From assembly GCA_029204225.1 (NCBI GenBank), contig CM055098.1:20503746-20567745 (forward strand): a stretch of DNA of 64,000 bases. Direction: 5' to 3'. Origin of the DNA: Diphasiastrum complanatum. Taxonomy: Eukaryota; Streptophyta; Lycopodiopsida; Lycopodiales; Lycopodiaceae. The notes under the pieces are model-generated. The model made no database searches. It was not told where the DNA came from and was given only the letters and a program-made list of their open reading frames with translations. Each line of letters begins with the position of its first letter. The first letter of the stretch is position 1. The position numbers were made by a program, and so were the translations under genes. Shown piece by piece: positions 31,938 through 41,746 of the stretch.

Positions 31938-34900
31938 ATGTCTTCAATGGGTTCATCCTTGTTGGAACCAAGTGAAAGATTGACCACTTCAAATTATTCA
32001 ATTTGGAAAATGAGGATGGAGTCCATCTTGATCCTTCAAGACGTGATGGACATAGTTCTTGGCCTTGAAGAAGAACCACAAGTTCTTCAAGAGGTTCAAA
32101 AATACAAAAAGAGAGCTAGGATGGCTCTCCACTACATTAAGATGAATGTCTCTAATGAGATATTGAGGGAGATAGGTACTTGTACAGCAGCCAAAGAAGC
32201 TTGGGATTGTCTCAAGACTATCTATGAGGCTAAGAATACCTCTAGGCTTCTCACTCTTAGGAATCAAATCTTTCAAAGTAGCCAAAAGAGTGATGAGAGT
32301 GCATCTAGTTATGTTTTGAGAGTAAAAGATATTCATAGAGAGCTTGCTTGTATTGGTGATTCCATCAATCAAAATGAGCTAGTTCAAGTCATTCTCAATG
32401 GCTTGAGAAGTGAATTTGATAATCTTGTCCAATCCTATGCCATTAAGGAGGAGCTACCAAGTTTGGAGGCTCTCCAAAGTGTGCTAATTTCAGAAGAATC
32501 AAGACAAGAGTATAAGCTCTTGAGGATGGACAAGCTTTCTCTCACTCATAATGATGGCAAAGCTCTTTTTGCCAAGGATAAGCACAAAGAGAGGAGCAAG
32601 AACCAACATCAACAATCCTCAAGCAAGGACAAAGTCAAATCCAAAGACAAAGATGAGGAGGAAGATGATTCCTCTAATGCTTCATCATCCAAGCTCAAGA
32701 AGAAGAAGAAGATCAAGTGCTTTTATTGTGGCAAGAAAGGTCATTATGCCACCAATTGCTTCAAAAAGAAGAATCAACTCAAGCAAGCCAATATTACCAA
32801 TGAGAAGGAAGACACTATTGCAAGTGATGGAGAGGGATCTCTTATGGTCTCTAGTTTCTCATCTACTCCTTTCAAGAAGGACGGCCTATGGTATATTGAT
32901 AGTGGAGCCTCTTCACATATGTGTAGCTCCAAGGACTCTTTCTCTTCTATTGCACCTTATGATGGAGTGAAGAAATCAATATACACTGCAAATGATTTTG
33001 AATGTCCTATTGAAGGCATAGGGAACATTCCCTTGAAGCTTGCATCCTCTAAAGTTCTTTCTCTCTCTAGAGTTCTTTATGTACCTAAGCTTACCAAGAA
33101 TCTTATTAGTGTTGGTCAATTGCTTGATAATGGCCTTGATGTAAAATTCAATGTTGATACTTGCACTATCAAGAAGAATGATGAGATACTTGCATTAGGA
33201 TCTAGATTTGGTGGCATCTATAAACTAGATCCAAATGAGTATGTGAATGCTTGTAATGTTGCTCTTGTGAACAAGCTCTCTATGGAGGAATTATGGCATA
33301 GGAGGTTGGGACATCCCAACTACAAATCCATGCTCTCTATGATCAAAGAATCCAAAGCTATTGGCTTGCCAAAGTCATTCTCCAAGAAGATCAAGCCTTG
33401 TGAGGCTTGTGCTATTGCTAAATCTCACAAAAAGCCATTTACAAGATCTTCTATCAAAAGCAAGCATCCTTTGGAGTTAATCCACTCGGATGTGCATTTC
33501 TCATCAACTACAAGCAAGGGAGGAGCCACTTGTTTTGTTACTTTCATTGATGATTACACAAGATTCACTTGGATATATCTTCTTGCTTCAAAATCTATGG
33601 TGTTTGATCATTTCCTTATTTTCAAAGCTTATGTAGAGAAGCAATTCTCATTCAAGATTAAAGCTCTTAGAAGTGATGGAGGTGGTGAATATATCTCCAA
33701 TAAATTTCAAGACTTTTGTGAGCTTGAAGGCATTAAAAGAGAATTTTCTTGTGCCTACTCTCCATCTCAAAATGGAGTGGCCGAGAGAAAGAATAGATCT
33801 CTATGTGAATGTGCAAAATCTATGAGAATTGAGGCATCTTTGCCCAAAGATTTTTGGGGAGAAGCCATCAATTGTGCAAATTATCTTTGCAATAGGCTCC
33901 CACATATAGCTCTTGGAGGAAAGTCACCATATGAAATCTTATTTTTGAAGAAGCCTAAGGTTGATCACCTTAGAATTTTTGGATGCTTATGCTTTGTCCA
34001 TATGCCCTTGGAAACAAGGAAGAAGGAAGATCCTAGTGCATGCAAAGGGATCATGGTTGGATACTCATCCACCAAGAAGGCCTATAGAGTCTTCATACTC
34101 TCTACTTCTCAAGTTATTGAAAGTAGAGATGTTGTCTTTCATGAAGATCAACACTCATCATTTGAAGAGGCCGAGATCAAGAAATCTATGGATGCATCAT
34201 CAATTATTGATTTTGAAGACAATCATGATGTGATGGGGTCGAGATTTGAAGAAGACTCTCCTCGGATTTTTTCACCAAGAAGATCCATGAGAGATAGATC
34301 CGAGCCTAAGAGGCTCTCATATGTTGACAAAGGCAAACAAGTGGATCTTGATTCCACTAATTATGTTTTTTATGTCTCTCATGAAGAGCCAAAGAATGTA
34401 CAAGAGGCACTTAATACCAAGGAATGGTATGATGCCATGAAGCAAGAGTATGATGCATTGATCACCAACAATACTTGGGAACTTGTGGATCCTCCTTCCA
34501 ACAAGCATGTGATTGGTTGCAAGTGGGTATTTCGGATCAAGTTCAATCATGATGGCACCATCAACAAGCATAAAGCAAGATTATGTGCCAAAGGATTTGC
34601 TCAAATCCATGGTCTTGATTATGAGGAAACCTTTGCACCCGTTGCAAAAATGGTGACAATAAGAATTCTTATTTCTCTTGCTTGTTTTTTCAAGTGGAAG
34701 GTGTTCCAATTAGATGTATCCAATGCTTTTCTAAATGGTTATCTTGAGGAGGAGATCTATATGGAACAACCTCAAGGATTCATCAAGGATGAGTCCAAAG
34801 TGTGCTTGCTCTTCAAAAGTCTTTATGGACTCAAGCAAGCACCAAGATCATGGTATTCAAGACTTAACTCTTTCCTTATATCACTAGGATTTACTCTTAG

Positions 34901-35927
34901 TGACTATGATCCTTCCATGTATCTAAAGTTTGTTGATAGCAATATTGTCATTCTTCTAATTTATGTTGATGACATTATTCTTTGTGGAAGTTGTATCAAG
35001 CTAGTTGATGAAACCAAGCTAGCACTTGGATGTGAGTTTAAAATGCAAGATCTAGGAGAGATACATTACATCCTAGGCCTAGAAATTGATTTTTATGAAA
35101 ATCATGTCTTTATATGCCAATCTAGATATGCTCACTCTATGTTGAAAAAATTCCATATGGAAAATTCTAAGAGCATAGATACTCCAATGGAGCAAATTGT
35201 AAAAGATCCTAATAAAGGTGATGAAATATCCTTTGAGGACATCACACTTTTTAGGAGTCTTATAGGCTCCTTGATTTGGCTTACTATTACTAGGCCCGAT
35301 CTTAGTTTTTGTGTGCACAAATTGAGTCAATTTATGCAAGAACCTAAGATCCATCATTGGAAGATGGCCAAGAGGATTTTAAGATATGTATCTTCATCTT
35401 GTGATTATGGTCTACTCTATAAAAGTGAAGATCTATCCATTATTGGCTACTCGGATTCGGACTTTGCAAGTGACAAAATGGATCGGAAGTCTATTAGTGC
35501 ATACACTATCTTTCTTGGAGGCAATCTAATATCTTGGCTTTCCAAAAAGCAAGATACTATATCTCTCTCTTCATGTGAGGCCGAGTACAAAGCACTCACT
35601 ACAACTACCAAAGAAGTGCTTTGGATCAAGAGGTTATTAATGGAACTAAAGTGCATCAAGGAGGATGATCTACCAATGATCAAGTGTGATAACATCTCGG
35701 CCCAAGCACTTGCCAATAATCCCATATTTCATGCAAGAAGCAAGCACATAGAAGTGGCACACCATTTTGTGAGAGAAAAGCTTATTGGAGGAGAAATCTA
35801 TTTGGAGCATGTCAACTCGTCCTCTTGTATTGCCGATCTACTCACCAAGCCTTTGAGCAAAAGTGCTTTCATCAAGCATAGATCTAATCTTGGAGTTATA
35901 TCAAGATCAATGCTCAAATCTTCATAG
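31938..35927 (+). CDS. Intact copia gag-pol polyprotein, element C (1329 aa)
   Basis: The start chosen is the ATG at 31938 (MSSMGSSLLEPSERL), the first ATG in frame. Gag is followed by a CCHC knuckle (C261, C264, H269, C274) and protease (D321-S-G). Integrase has H454, H459, C488, C491 and catalytic D518, D580, E616 (DD35E; the usual RSDNGG is RSDGGG). Reverse transcriptase carries D926 and YVDD (1009-1012). RNase H carries D1173, E1214, D1251. The single frame without internal stop is typical of plant copia, in which the protease cleaves the polyprotein. All catalytic residues I looked for are present, so the protein is predicted active. Confidence 0.99.
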   Translation: MSSMGSSLLEPSERLTTSNYSIWKMRMESILILQDVMDIVLGLEEEPQVLQEVQKYKKRARMALHYIKMNVSNEILREIGTCTAAKEAWDCLKTIYEAKNTSRLLTLRNQIFQSSQKSDESASSYVLRVKDIHRELACIGDSINQNELVQVILNGLRSEFDNLVQSYAIKEELPSLEALQSVLISEESRQEYKLLRMDKLSLTHNDGKALFAKDKHKERSKNQHQQSSSKDKVKSKDKDEEEDDSSNASSSKLKKKKKIKCFYCGKKGHYATNCFKKKNQLKQANITNEKEDTIASDGEGSLMVSSFSSTPFKKDGLWYIDSGASSHMCSSKDSFSSIAPYDGVKKSIYTANDFECPIEGIGNIPLKLASSKVLSLSRVLYVPKLTKNLISVGQLLDNGLDVKFNVDTCTIKKNDEILALGSRFGGIYKLDPNEYVNACNVALVNKLSMEELWHRRLGHPNYKSMLSMIKESKAIGLPKSFSKKIKPCEACAIAKSHKKPFTRSSIKSKHPLELIHSDVHFSSTTSKGGATCFVTFIDDYTRFTWIYLLASKSMVFDHFLIFKAYVEKQFSFKIKALRSDGGGEYISNKFQDFCELEGIKREFSCAYSPSQNGVAERKNRSLCECAKSMRIEASLPKDFWGEAINCANYLCNRLPHIALGGKSPYEILFLKKPKVDHLRIFGCLCFVHMPLETRKKEDPSACKGIMVGYSSTKKAYRVFILSTSQVIESRDVVFHEDQHSSFEEAEIKKSMDASSIIDFEDNHDVMGSRFEEDSPRIFSPRRSMRDRSEPKRLSYVDKGKQVDLDSTNYVFYVSHEEPKNVQEALNTKEWYDAMKQEYDALITNNTWELVDPPSNKHVIGCKWVFRIKFNHDGTINKHKARLCAKGFAQIHGLDYEETFAPVAKMVTIRILISLACFFKWKVFQLDVSNAFLNGYLEEEIYMEQPQGFIKDESKVCLLFKSLYGLKQAPRSWYSRLNSFLISLGFTLSDYDPSMYLKFVDSNIVILLIYVDDIILCGSCIKLVDETKLALGCEFKMQDLGEIHYILGLEIDFYENHVFICQSRYAHSMLKKFHMENSKSIDTPMEQIVKDPNKGDEISFEDITLFRSLIGSLIWLTITRPDLSFCVHKLSQFMQEPKIHHWKMAKRILRYVSSSCDYGLLYKSEDLSIIGYSDSDFASDKMDRKSISAYTIFLGGNLISWLSKKQDTISLSSCEAEYKALTTTTKEVLWIKRLLMELKCIKEDDLPMIKCDNISAQALANNPIFHARSKHIEVAHHFVREKLIGGEIYLEHVNSSSCIADLLTKPLSKSAFIKHRSNLGVISRSMLKSS

Positions 35928-35935
35928 ATAATTTT

Positions 35936-35945
35936 TTAGGAGGAG
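35936..35945 (+). other. Polypurine tract of element C
   Basis: taggaggag directly before the 3' LTR. The stop codon of gag-pol lies about 10 bp upstream. Confidence 0.85.
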
Positions 35946-36682
35946 TGTGAAGAATTGAAAAAGATTATCTATGTTAGATATAGGGGTCTTATGTTTTTTA
36001 CATCAAGCATCTAGGTGTAGGATGTTGATAGGAATAAATTTGGCATAGATGGCAAATTATGCATTTCCACTTGTAATGCCACTATTGAGCCAAAATAGAG
36101 TAAGAGGCTAAACACTTGCTAATTAGAGTGTAGACAAGTGTAAAGTTTTTGTTTGATGAATTCCAAGAGGTCCAATAGGATATAGAGGTGGAACCTTGAG
36201 AGGTCCAATAGGAAATTGAGGTGTGCTTGAATATAGTCCAATAGAATTAAGAGGTGCATAGATCAATGATCCAATAGGATCAAGAGGTGACAAAATGTGG
36301 TCCAATCATAGTTAAGCATAGTGGTAGCTCGTGGACCTACTAGTATCATTGTACTCCTCATTTTGAAATCAATTGATTTGGTGATTTCATGGATTTTGTG
36401 AGTTATTGGATTTCTAGCTTTCTCTCTCTACCCGAGAGCTCTTGATGTATTTTCTCTCTCTACCCGAGGAGAGCAGCTTGTTTTTACTTAGATTATTTTT
36501 TGAATACTTCCCACACGTGTGAGTGAGAGTTGGAAGTGATTGAATGCATGTAGTAGTGTGTTTTTGCCATAGGATTCAAGATTGATCTTGAATCTCAATC
36601 TAGTCTTGATCTTGGTGCATCTACACACCTTAGGAGATCACAAGTACATGTAGTGGACAGTCCACACGTGTGAAATTCAACA
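35946..36682 (+). repeat. 3' LTR of element C (737 bp)
   Basis: Same length as the 5' LTR, with no difference found by eye. G-box palindromes lie at 36512-36521 and 36663-36672. Confidence 0.98.
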
Positions 36683-36687
36683 GTTTG
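36683..36687. repeat. Target-site duplication of element C, right
   Basis: GTTTG, matching 30440-30444, followed by the continuation of the N LTR. Confidence 0.97.
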
Positions 36688-36925
36688 ATCATATTAGATG
36701 TTGTTCTTGCTAGTTAAGTGCTAATTTTAGATCTAGATCTATGTTGAATGCCATATCTGATTTTCACAACAATGTGTAGTGTGCATTATGCATTACGCAA
36801 AATCTTTGTTTAGGGTTATGTTTTCCCAAAACATGTGAGTGGTGGCTTGTCATGGTCTTGAGTTTCCATTAGAAGTTAGTTCCTACACATGTAGGTGAGA
36901 AGGTCCAAAAATCAGAAAATTCAAC
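36688..36925 (+). mobile_element. 5' LTR of element N, right part
   Basis: Continues the LTR broken by C (compare 12600-12700) and ends AAATTCAACA before a degenerate primer site. Confidence 0.8.
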
Positions 36926-36937
36926 ATGGTATCAATG
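36926..36937 (+). other. Primer-binding site, element N (degenerate)
   Basis: TGGTATCAATGC, two mismatches to the initiator tRNA-Met site, directly after the LTR. The leader (about 36938-37503) contains tcacatgtgtgaggccgtac, the E-box variant of the family palindrome. Confidence 0.75.
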
Positions 36938-37503
36938 CCAAGTATAAGAGGCTAAGTAATTGATCAATGAAAATACCCAAAATTAGTAGCTTTTGAGTTT
37001 TTGATCTAATCTTGAGAGGGCAAGCTAGAAGGGAGTGGTAGCTTCAAATTTTTTGGATCAAATTCAATGTTTGGCTATAGGTGTATTGTTCACATGTGTG
37101 AGGCCGTACTGAAACTGTCTTTTGAGTGCCTAACTTTGAATTTGTCCCATAATTCACACACACATCCAATTTTGAAGATTTTTCAAGCATTGCCTAGATC
37201 TAGGTTCATAGTTTCCATATCAATGATTAGATCTTGAAATGGATCATTGATGTGAGAGGCTTGAATCAGGCCCAAAAAATTCATTTTTCAGTTGATAGGG
37301 AGTGGTAAGAACTAGGGAGTTGATTGCCAAAAATCATAGATTTAGGGAGTAATTTGCTAGATTTTGGGGTTGATCTCATTGTACCATCATCCAGCTTTGT
37401 GCTAGATTTGTTGGGCCAAGACTAGAAGCATTTTGAGTGCTAGAAGTGTACCTTGGATCATATAGTGAAATCTTTGTGAATTTCAAGAGCAAAGTCATAC
37501 ATA

Positions 37504-37764
37504 ATGACATCCATGGCTGGATTTTTATTAGAAGCCAATCAAAAGCTTACATCCACAAAATATTCCATGTGGAAAGTGAGAATGGAGTCACTCTTGCTGC
37601 TCCATGATCTCTATGACATTGTCTAAGATGAGGAAGATGAACCTCTTAGTGGAAAAGAGCAAGTAAGATACAAGAAAAAGGCTAGATTGGCCTTACATTG
37701 CATCAAGATGAATGTGAGCAATGACCTCTTGAAAGAGGTATCATCTTGTATCTCGTCCAAGGAC
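37504..37764 (+). pseudogene. Gag N-terminus of element N
   Basis: Starts MTSMAGFLLEANQKL. It reads KYSMWKVRMES, has an in-frame TAA at 37624, and continues KKARLALHCIKMNVSNDLLK to about 37764. Homology to copia gag then stops. It resumes near 40216 at the next part of gag, missing only about 15 codons, so the intervening 2.45 kb is probably inserted sequence. Confidence 0.85.
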
Positions 37765-37843
37765 CTAGCCCCCAAGCCATGCCATGTAATAGCTAGAGGA
37801 GAAGAGCTCAATTTGAGGATAATGATGGTGTTTCAATGGAATG

Positions 37844-37934
37844 CTTCTTGGTTTCCAAGGGGAGGCTCGAACCTAAGACCAAAGAAACTTTGGATGTCAA
37901 GCTAACCAACTAAGCCAACCCCGTTGGTTTTTGT

Positions 37935-37971
<37 letters not shown>

Positions 37972-37982
37972 GTTTTTGTTTC
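37844..37982 (-). mobile_element. tRNA-derived SINE-like retroposon
   Basis: A 139-bp insert flanked by a 15-bp direct repeat tgtttcaatggaatg (37829-37843 and 37983-37997). On the minus strand it carries a Pol III A box TGGCTTAGTTGG (37906-37917) and B box GGTTCGAGCC (37864-37873), about 32 bp apart, as in tRNA-derived SINEs. The 35-base homopolymer lies upstream of the A box in that orientation rather than at the 3' end, which is unusual. Confidence 0.75.
37936..37970. repeat. Poly(T) run of 35
   Basis: Uninterrupted T run (A run on the minus strand) inside the SINE-like insert. Confidence 0.97.
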
Positions 37983-38100
37983 TGTTTCAATGGAATGGCA
38001 AGTGCAAGCATGCAAAAGGTAAGGAAATAGCTAACTTCATCAATGGAGGTGGTGAAGGTTATTCCTTGGAAAGGTTGTTGCTAATGATTTCTTTGATCAT

Positions 38101-38523
38101 ATGGAAAAAGATTTTGCTAGGTGCATGCATGAAGGAGATGGTTCTTCTACATTCTTTTGTAATGAGTCCAAGAAAATCATTTTTGCAGCAAGTGGAGTCA
38201 CATGTCTTCATAAAGAGAGTAGATCAAATGGTTCTATCAAGAGACTTGGTGAGGGAGATAGTCACAAGTCAAGAAGAAGAGAAGTATGTGAAGAGTTCAA
38301 AGTAGGATGTACTTTGAATGATGTCATTGTGAATGATAGTGAGGAAGAATCATTATCATATGAGTCATTACCTAAATTATTGAGTAGAAGTTCTTGTTTG
38401 AAAAAAGATAGTACTTCAATCATCCTTATGTTGAAGGTACTAATCATTTGTTTCATGGCTTCTAATGTCTTTGAGGTTTCTACTTCTTATGATGCAATCA
38501 TTAAGAGGGAGTCTTATGAATGA
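38101..38523 (+). CDS. Hypothetical open frame
   Basis: An ATG-started frame of 140 codons beginning MEKDFARCMHEGDGS, with an acidic stretch (NDSEEESLSY). I recognise no family. It lies inside the block that interrupts gag of element N. Its composition (many Ser, Lys and Glu) resembles gag or linker regions of copia elements, but no motif confirms this. It may be chance or a decayed gene piece. Confidence 0.25.
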   Translation: MEKDFARCMHEGDGSSTFFCNESKKIIFAASGVTCLHKESRSNGSIKRLGEGDSHKSRRREVCEEFKVGCTLNDVIVNDSEEESLSYESLPKLLSRSSCLKKDSTSIILMLKVLIICFMASNVFEVSTSYDAIIKRESYE

Positions 38524-39049
38524 AAGAGCAATGGAAGATTGGTTCTTGGGAAGATCCAAGGCATGGATCTCACATCTCTTCATCAAATCAAAGGATTCTA
38601 TTATTATGAATTGATCACTCATGATCAAGATGGAAAAAGGTTGGTTGGAGAAGACTACATTGAGCAAATCAAAACTGTCACTGAGAACCATTTTGAATAG
38701 TTATGCAGGCTGTGTAAAAACATGAAGAAAACTGCAGGTCTGGATAAAAGTTGGACATTAAAATGTCGATTAGTCGTTTAGTGGGAGATAATCCAACATG
38801 ATAGACATGGAAAAGGAGAACGGTCTTATTCATAGAGTGTATACCCACACACCTATGAGTTTCATGCCCTTTGGAATTTTGTAAACTCATCTTCGATCCA
38901 TTTAGCCCAATTAGACATTTCTTGGAAAGAGCATCAAGTGTAGATTGAGAAGACCAAGCCCCCAAGGGTTGTTGAAGCATCTTGTTGATGTATGGATCCA
39001 ATGTTTGAAGGTAGGTAGTTGTGCCCACCTGGTTTTGTTTGGATCTTTA

Positions 39050-40215
39050 TGGTTTAATGCCCTTGATCTTGAGTGTTATGTCCAAAACCAAGATCCACCC
39101 AAGTAAATAATAGAAATGGATTGAAATGAGGAATAGATGTGAAAGGAAAGTTTAAGACTTGTAAAAGTAGATATCTTTCAGTTTCCTAGTCTATGAGATG
39201 CCCAAGGAAAGAGACAGACATTAACTTATTAGAAATGAAATCATATGTGCTACTCATCTGGTAAAAAAAATTTCAATGTTGAAATATTAGCTCATGCTTC
39301 ATTAACTACAATAATAAGTAAAATCATGCTATAGAGAAATCATGCCGCTCAAATCTACAAAACCTGCTTTTTGTAGTTTTTTATTAACAAGAGTGTATGA
39401 GCTCAATATGATATGGCCACATACTCTGTTTTCATATAAAAAGGTGAAAATTACTAGGAAGACTAGATGCCATGATTTTGATGATAAAAGATTTTCATTT
39501 TTTTGTAATATCTATAAACTTTCAATGTATGAGATTATTATACAAAATAAAAATACATATGAAATTCTATGTGAAATGATGACTATCATTTCAGGAAAAT
39601 TATCATAGGATTTAAAAAAGAACTACATGAAAGATTATAGGGACATTGAGGTATGTGAAAATGGCTCAATGAAAATTTTTAATTTTCATGATCTTTTGAA
39701 TTATGAGGTCTATAGTTGAAAATTTTGTACAATTAAAAATGATGACTTAATTTTTTGTTGTATTTTTTAAATATTGACTTATTTGAGTGATCATGTATAT
39801 TTAGATCAAAAGTCTTCTATAAAATACTACCATTTATCAGAAAAATGTATGCACAATTTAATATTCTTCAGTTTAACAATTTCATTTTTTGTATTGTAGA
39901 ACAAAATGTAAGAAACTAAGAGAATCCAAGGTAGGCTATCTAGTTCATATCGAATAAAATCACTTATAAAGTTGGCATATTTGCAAGTGATTAGGTTTGA
40001 ATTTATACTTATCTAGATTTTTACTCAAGAAATATAAGCATGCCATGTGTATATTAACATTTATACAGTCAATTTGATGTAGCATGTGCACAAAATTTAA
40101 TATTTTAAATTTATGAATATGCAGATTTTTGTTGTGTCGTGGATGTAGTATAGAGGTTTGTCGGTAGGAGCGGCAACCTCGCCTCAACCTGCTTAGCACA
40201 AAGAGACAAATCTTT
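39050..40215. other. AT-rich, no gene seen
   Basis: Stop-rich in all frames. Short open frames at 39342-39608 (+) and 39960-40220 (-) show no domain. Confidence 0.5.
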
Positions 40216-41746
40216 GTCAAGGTTACTAACCCTTAGGAGACAAATCTTTCAATGTATGCAAAAGAAAGATTAAAGTGCTCATGCTTTTGTTTTGGGGATT
40301 TAGACATTCAATGATACATTAGCATGTATTGATGAAAGCATTAAGGAAGTAGAACTTGTGCAAGTTGTTCTTAATGGCTTATTGGATGATCATGCTAATC
40401 TTGTTCAAAGTCATGCTATTCAAAAGACTTTGGCAAGTATGGTGGATTTGCAAGAGATCTTGGTGAATGGGGAGTTTAGGCTTCTATCAAGAGGAGGATC
40501 TACTTCCATTTCTCAAGTTGGAGAGGAGGAGGCTATATTCTCAAGTGCAAAGGCAAAAGAAAGTGGTCAAAGGGTCAAGATCAAGGTGAGCCTTCAGCTT
40601 TTGTTGGCAAGAAGAAAGATAGATCCAAGTTAAAATGCTTTTATTGTGGATTCAAAGGGAATTTTTTCAAGTGATTGTTTCAAGAAAAAGAGAGATCAAG
40701 ATGAGAAGCAAGGCAATTTCACTTTTTATGAGGATGGTATTGGTGATCAAAACTCAAATGATGATGTTTTTTTGATGTCTTCATGTTTGCTAACCAATGA
40801 TGGAGATATTGATCCATGGTGGATTGATAGTGGTCATATGACATGTCACAAAGAGTACTTCACTTCTTTGGTGCCTTATGAAGGAGAGAAGAAGGTCATC
40901 AACATGCTCAATGGTGGCAAAGTTGTTATCAAGGGCATTGGTACTATCCCTATTTTTCTCTCATTTACAAATAGGAATGTAAGCTTGAAGGATGTTTTGT
41001 TCATACCTTCCATTACTAAGAATGTGCTTAGTGTGTCAAATGGTTGACAAAGGGCTCAAAGTGAAATTCGTTGGTGATTCTTGTTTGATTAAAAGGAATG
41101 GAGTCTTTATTGCTCAAGGCAAGAGACAAGGTGAGCTCTACAAACGTGATGGGTTTGTTGGTTCTAACCATGGTGGTTTGAAGGCAAAGAAGCAAGTTGG
41201 TGAGCCTTGTTCAATGACAAAGTCACAAAGGTTGTCTTATTCTAGATCTAGCTTAATATATGAGATGCCTTTTCATTTAGTACATTTGGATTTACATTGT
41301 CTTTCAGTATTGGAGGACCAAAGATGTTTGTGACTTGTATTGATGACTTTAGTAGATATTGTTGGACTTATTTTCTAAAGAGTGAGAATTTCATATTTGA
41401 TGTCTTTCTCAAGTTCAAGAATGCTTTGGAGAGTCAATTCAACATGTAGATCAAGTGCTTAAAGTTGTCAAATGAAGACCTATCAACAAAGTTCAAAAAA
41501 ATTCATGTGGCACATGGGATCAAGAGGGACCTTTCAAACTCAAAGGTTCTGCATAGTGTGGAAGAAAGGAAGAGAACTCTTTTTGAAAAAGCTAAATCCA
41601 TGAGGGTGAATGCAAATCTTCCTAAGTCATTTTGGGGTGAAGCTTTGATGTGTGCTAACTTTGTTTGCAATAGGCACTCAAATGAAGACTTGAATGGTAA
41701 GAGTTCATTTGAGGTTTTTTTTGGTAAGAAGCCAATGATGGAGCAT
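40216..41746 (+). pseudogene. Gag-protease-integrase of element N, decayed
   Basis: Reads the gag C-terminal half (LACIDESIKEVELVQVVLNG), a zinc knuckle broken by frameshift and mutation near 40640-40690 (only parts of CFYCG and DCFKKK remain), protease WWIDSGHMTCHKEYF (the two residues after DSG are deleted relative to DSGASSHM), the integrase N-terminus with most of the HHCC finger lost, VTCIDDFSRY-like core, and SFWGEALMCANFVCN. It has several frameshifts and a TAG at 41447. It stops at a 1371-bp insertion and continues at 43118. Confidence 0.88.
41742..41746. repeat. Target-site duplication of the solo LTR, left
   Basis: AGCAT, repeated at 43118-43122. Confidence 0.9.

Larger units (their letters stand above)
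30445..36682 (+). mobile_element. Complete copia element C (6238 bp), very young
   Basis: Two 737-bp LTRs that I read as identical, a primer site, one uninterrupted gag-pol frame, a polypurine tract and a GTTTG target duplication are present. It sits inside the 5' LTR of the older element N. Elements A and B belong to the same family. Intact structure plus indistinguishable LTRs make it the best candidate here for a currently active element. Confidence 0.99.
37765..40215. other. Block interrupting gag of element N
   Basis: Non-copia sequence of about 2.45 kb between two adjacent parts of gag. It contains a small tRNA-derived retroposon with a long T run, an open frame at 38101-38523, and AT-rich sequence from 39050. 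I could not find termini or a target duplication for the whole block, so it may be several insertions. Confidence 0.55.

Noticed and set aside
38678-39028. Minus-strand open frame of 116 codons
   Set aside because: No recognisable domain and no supporting context; probably a chance frame.
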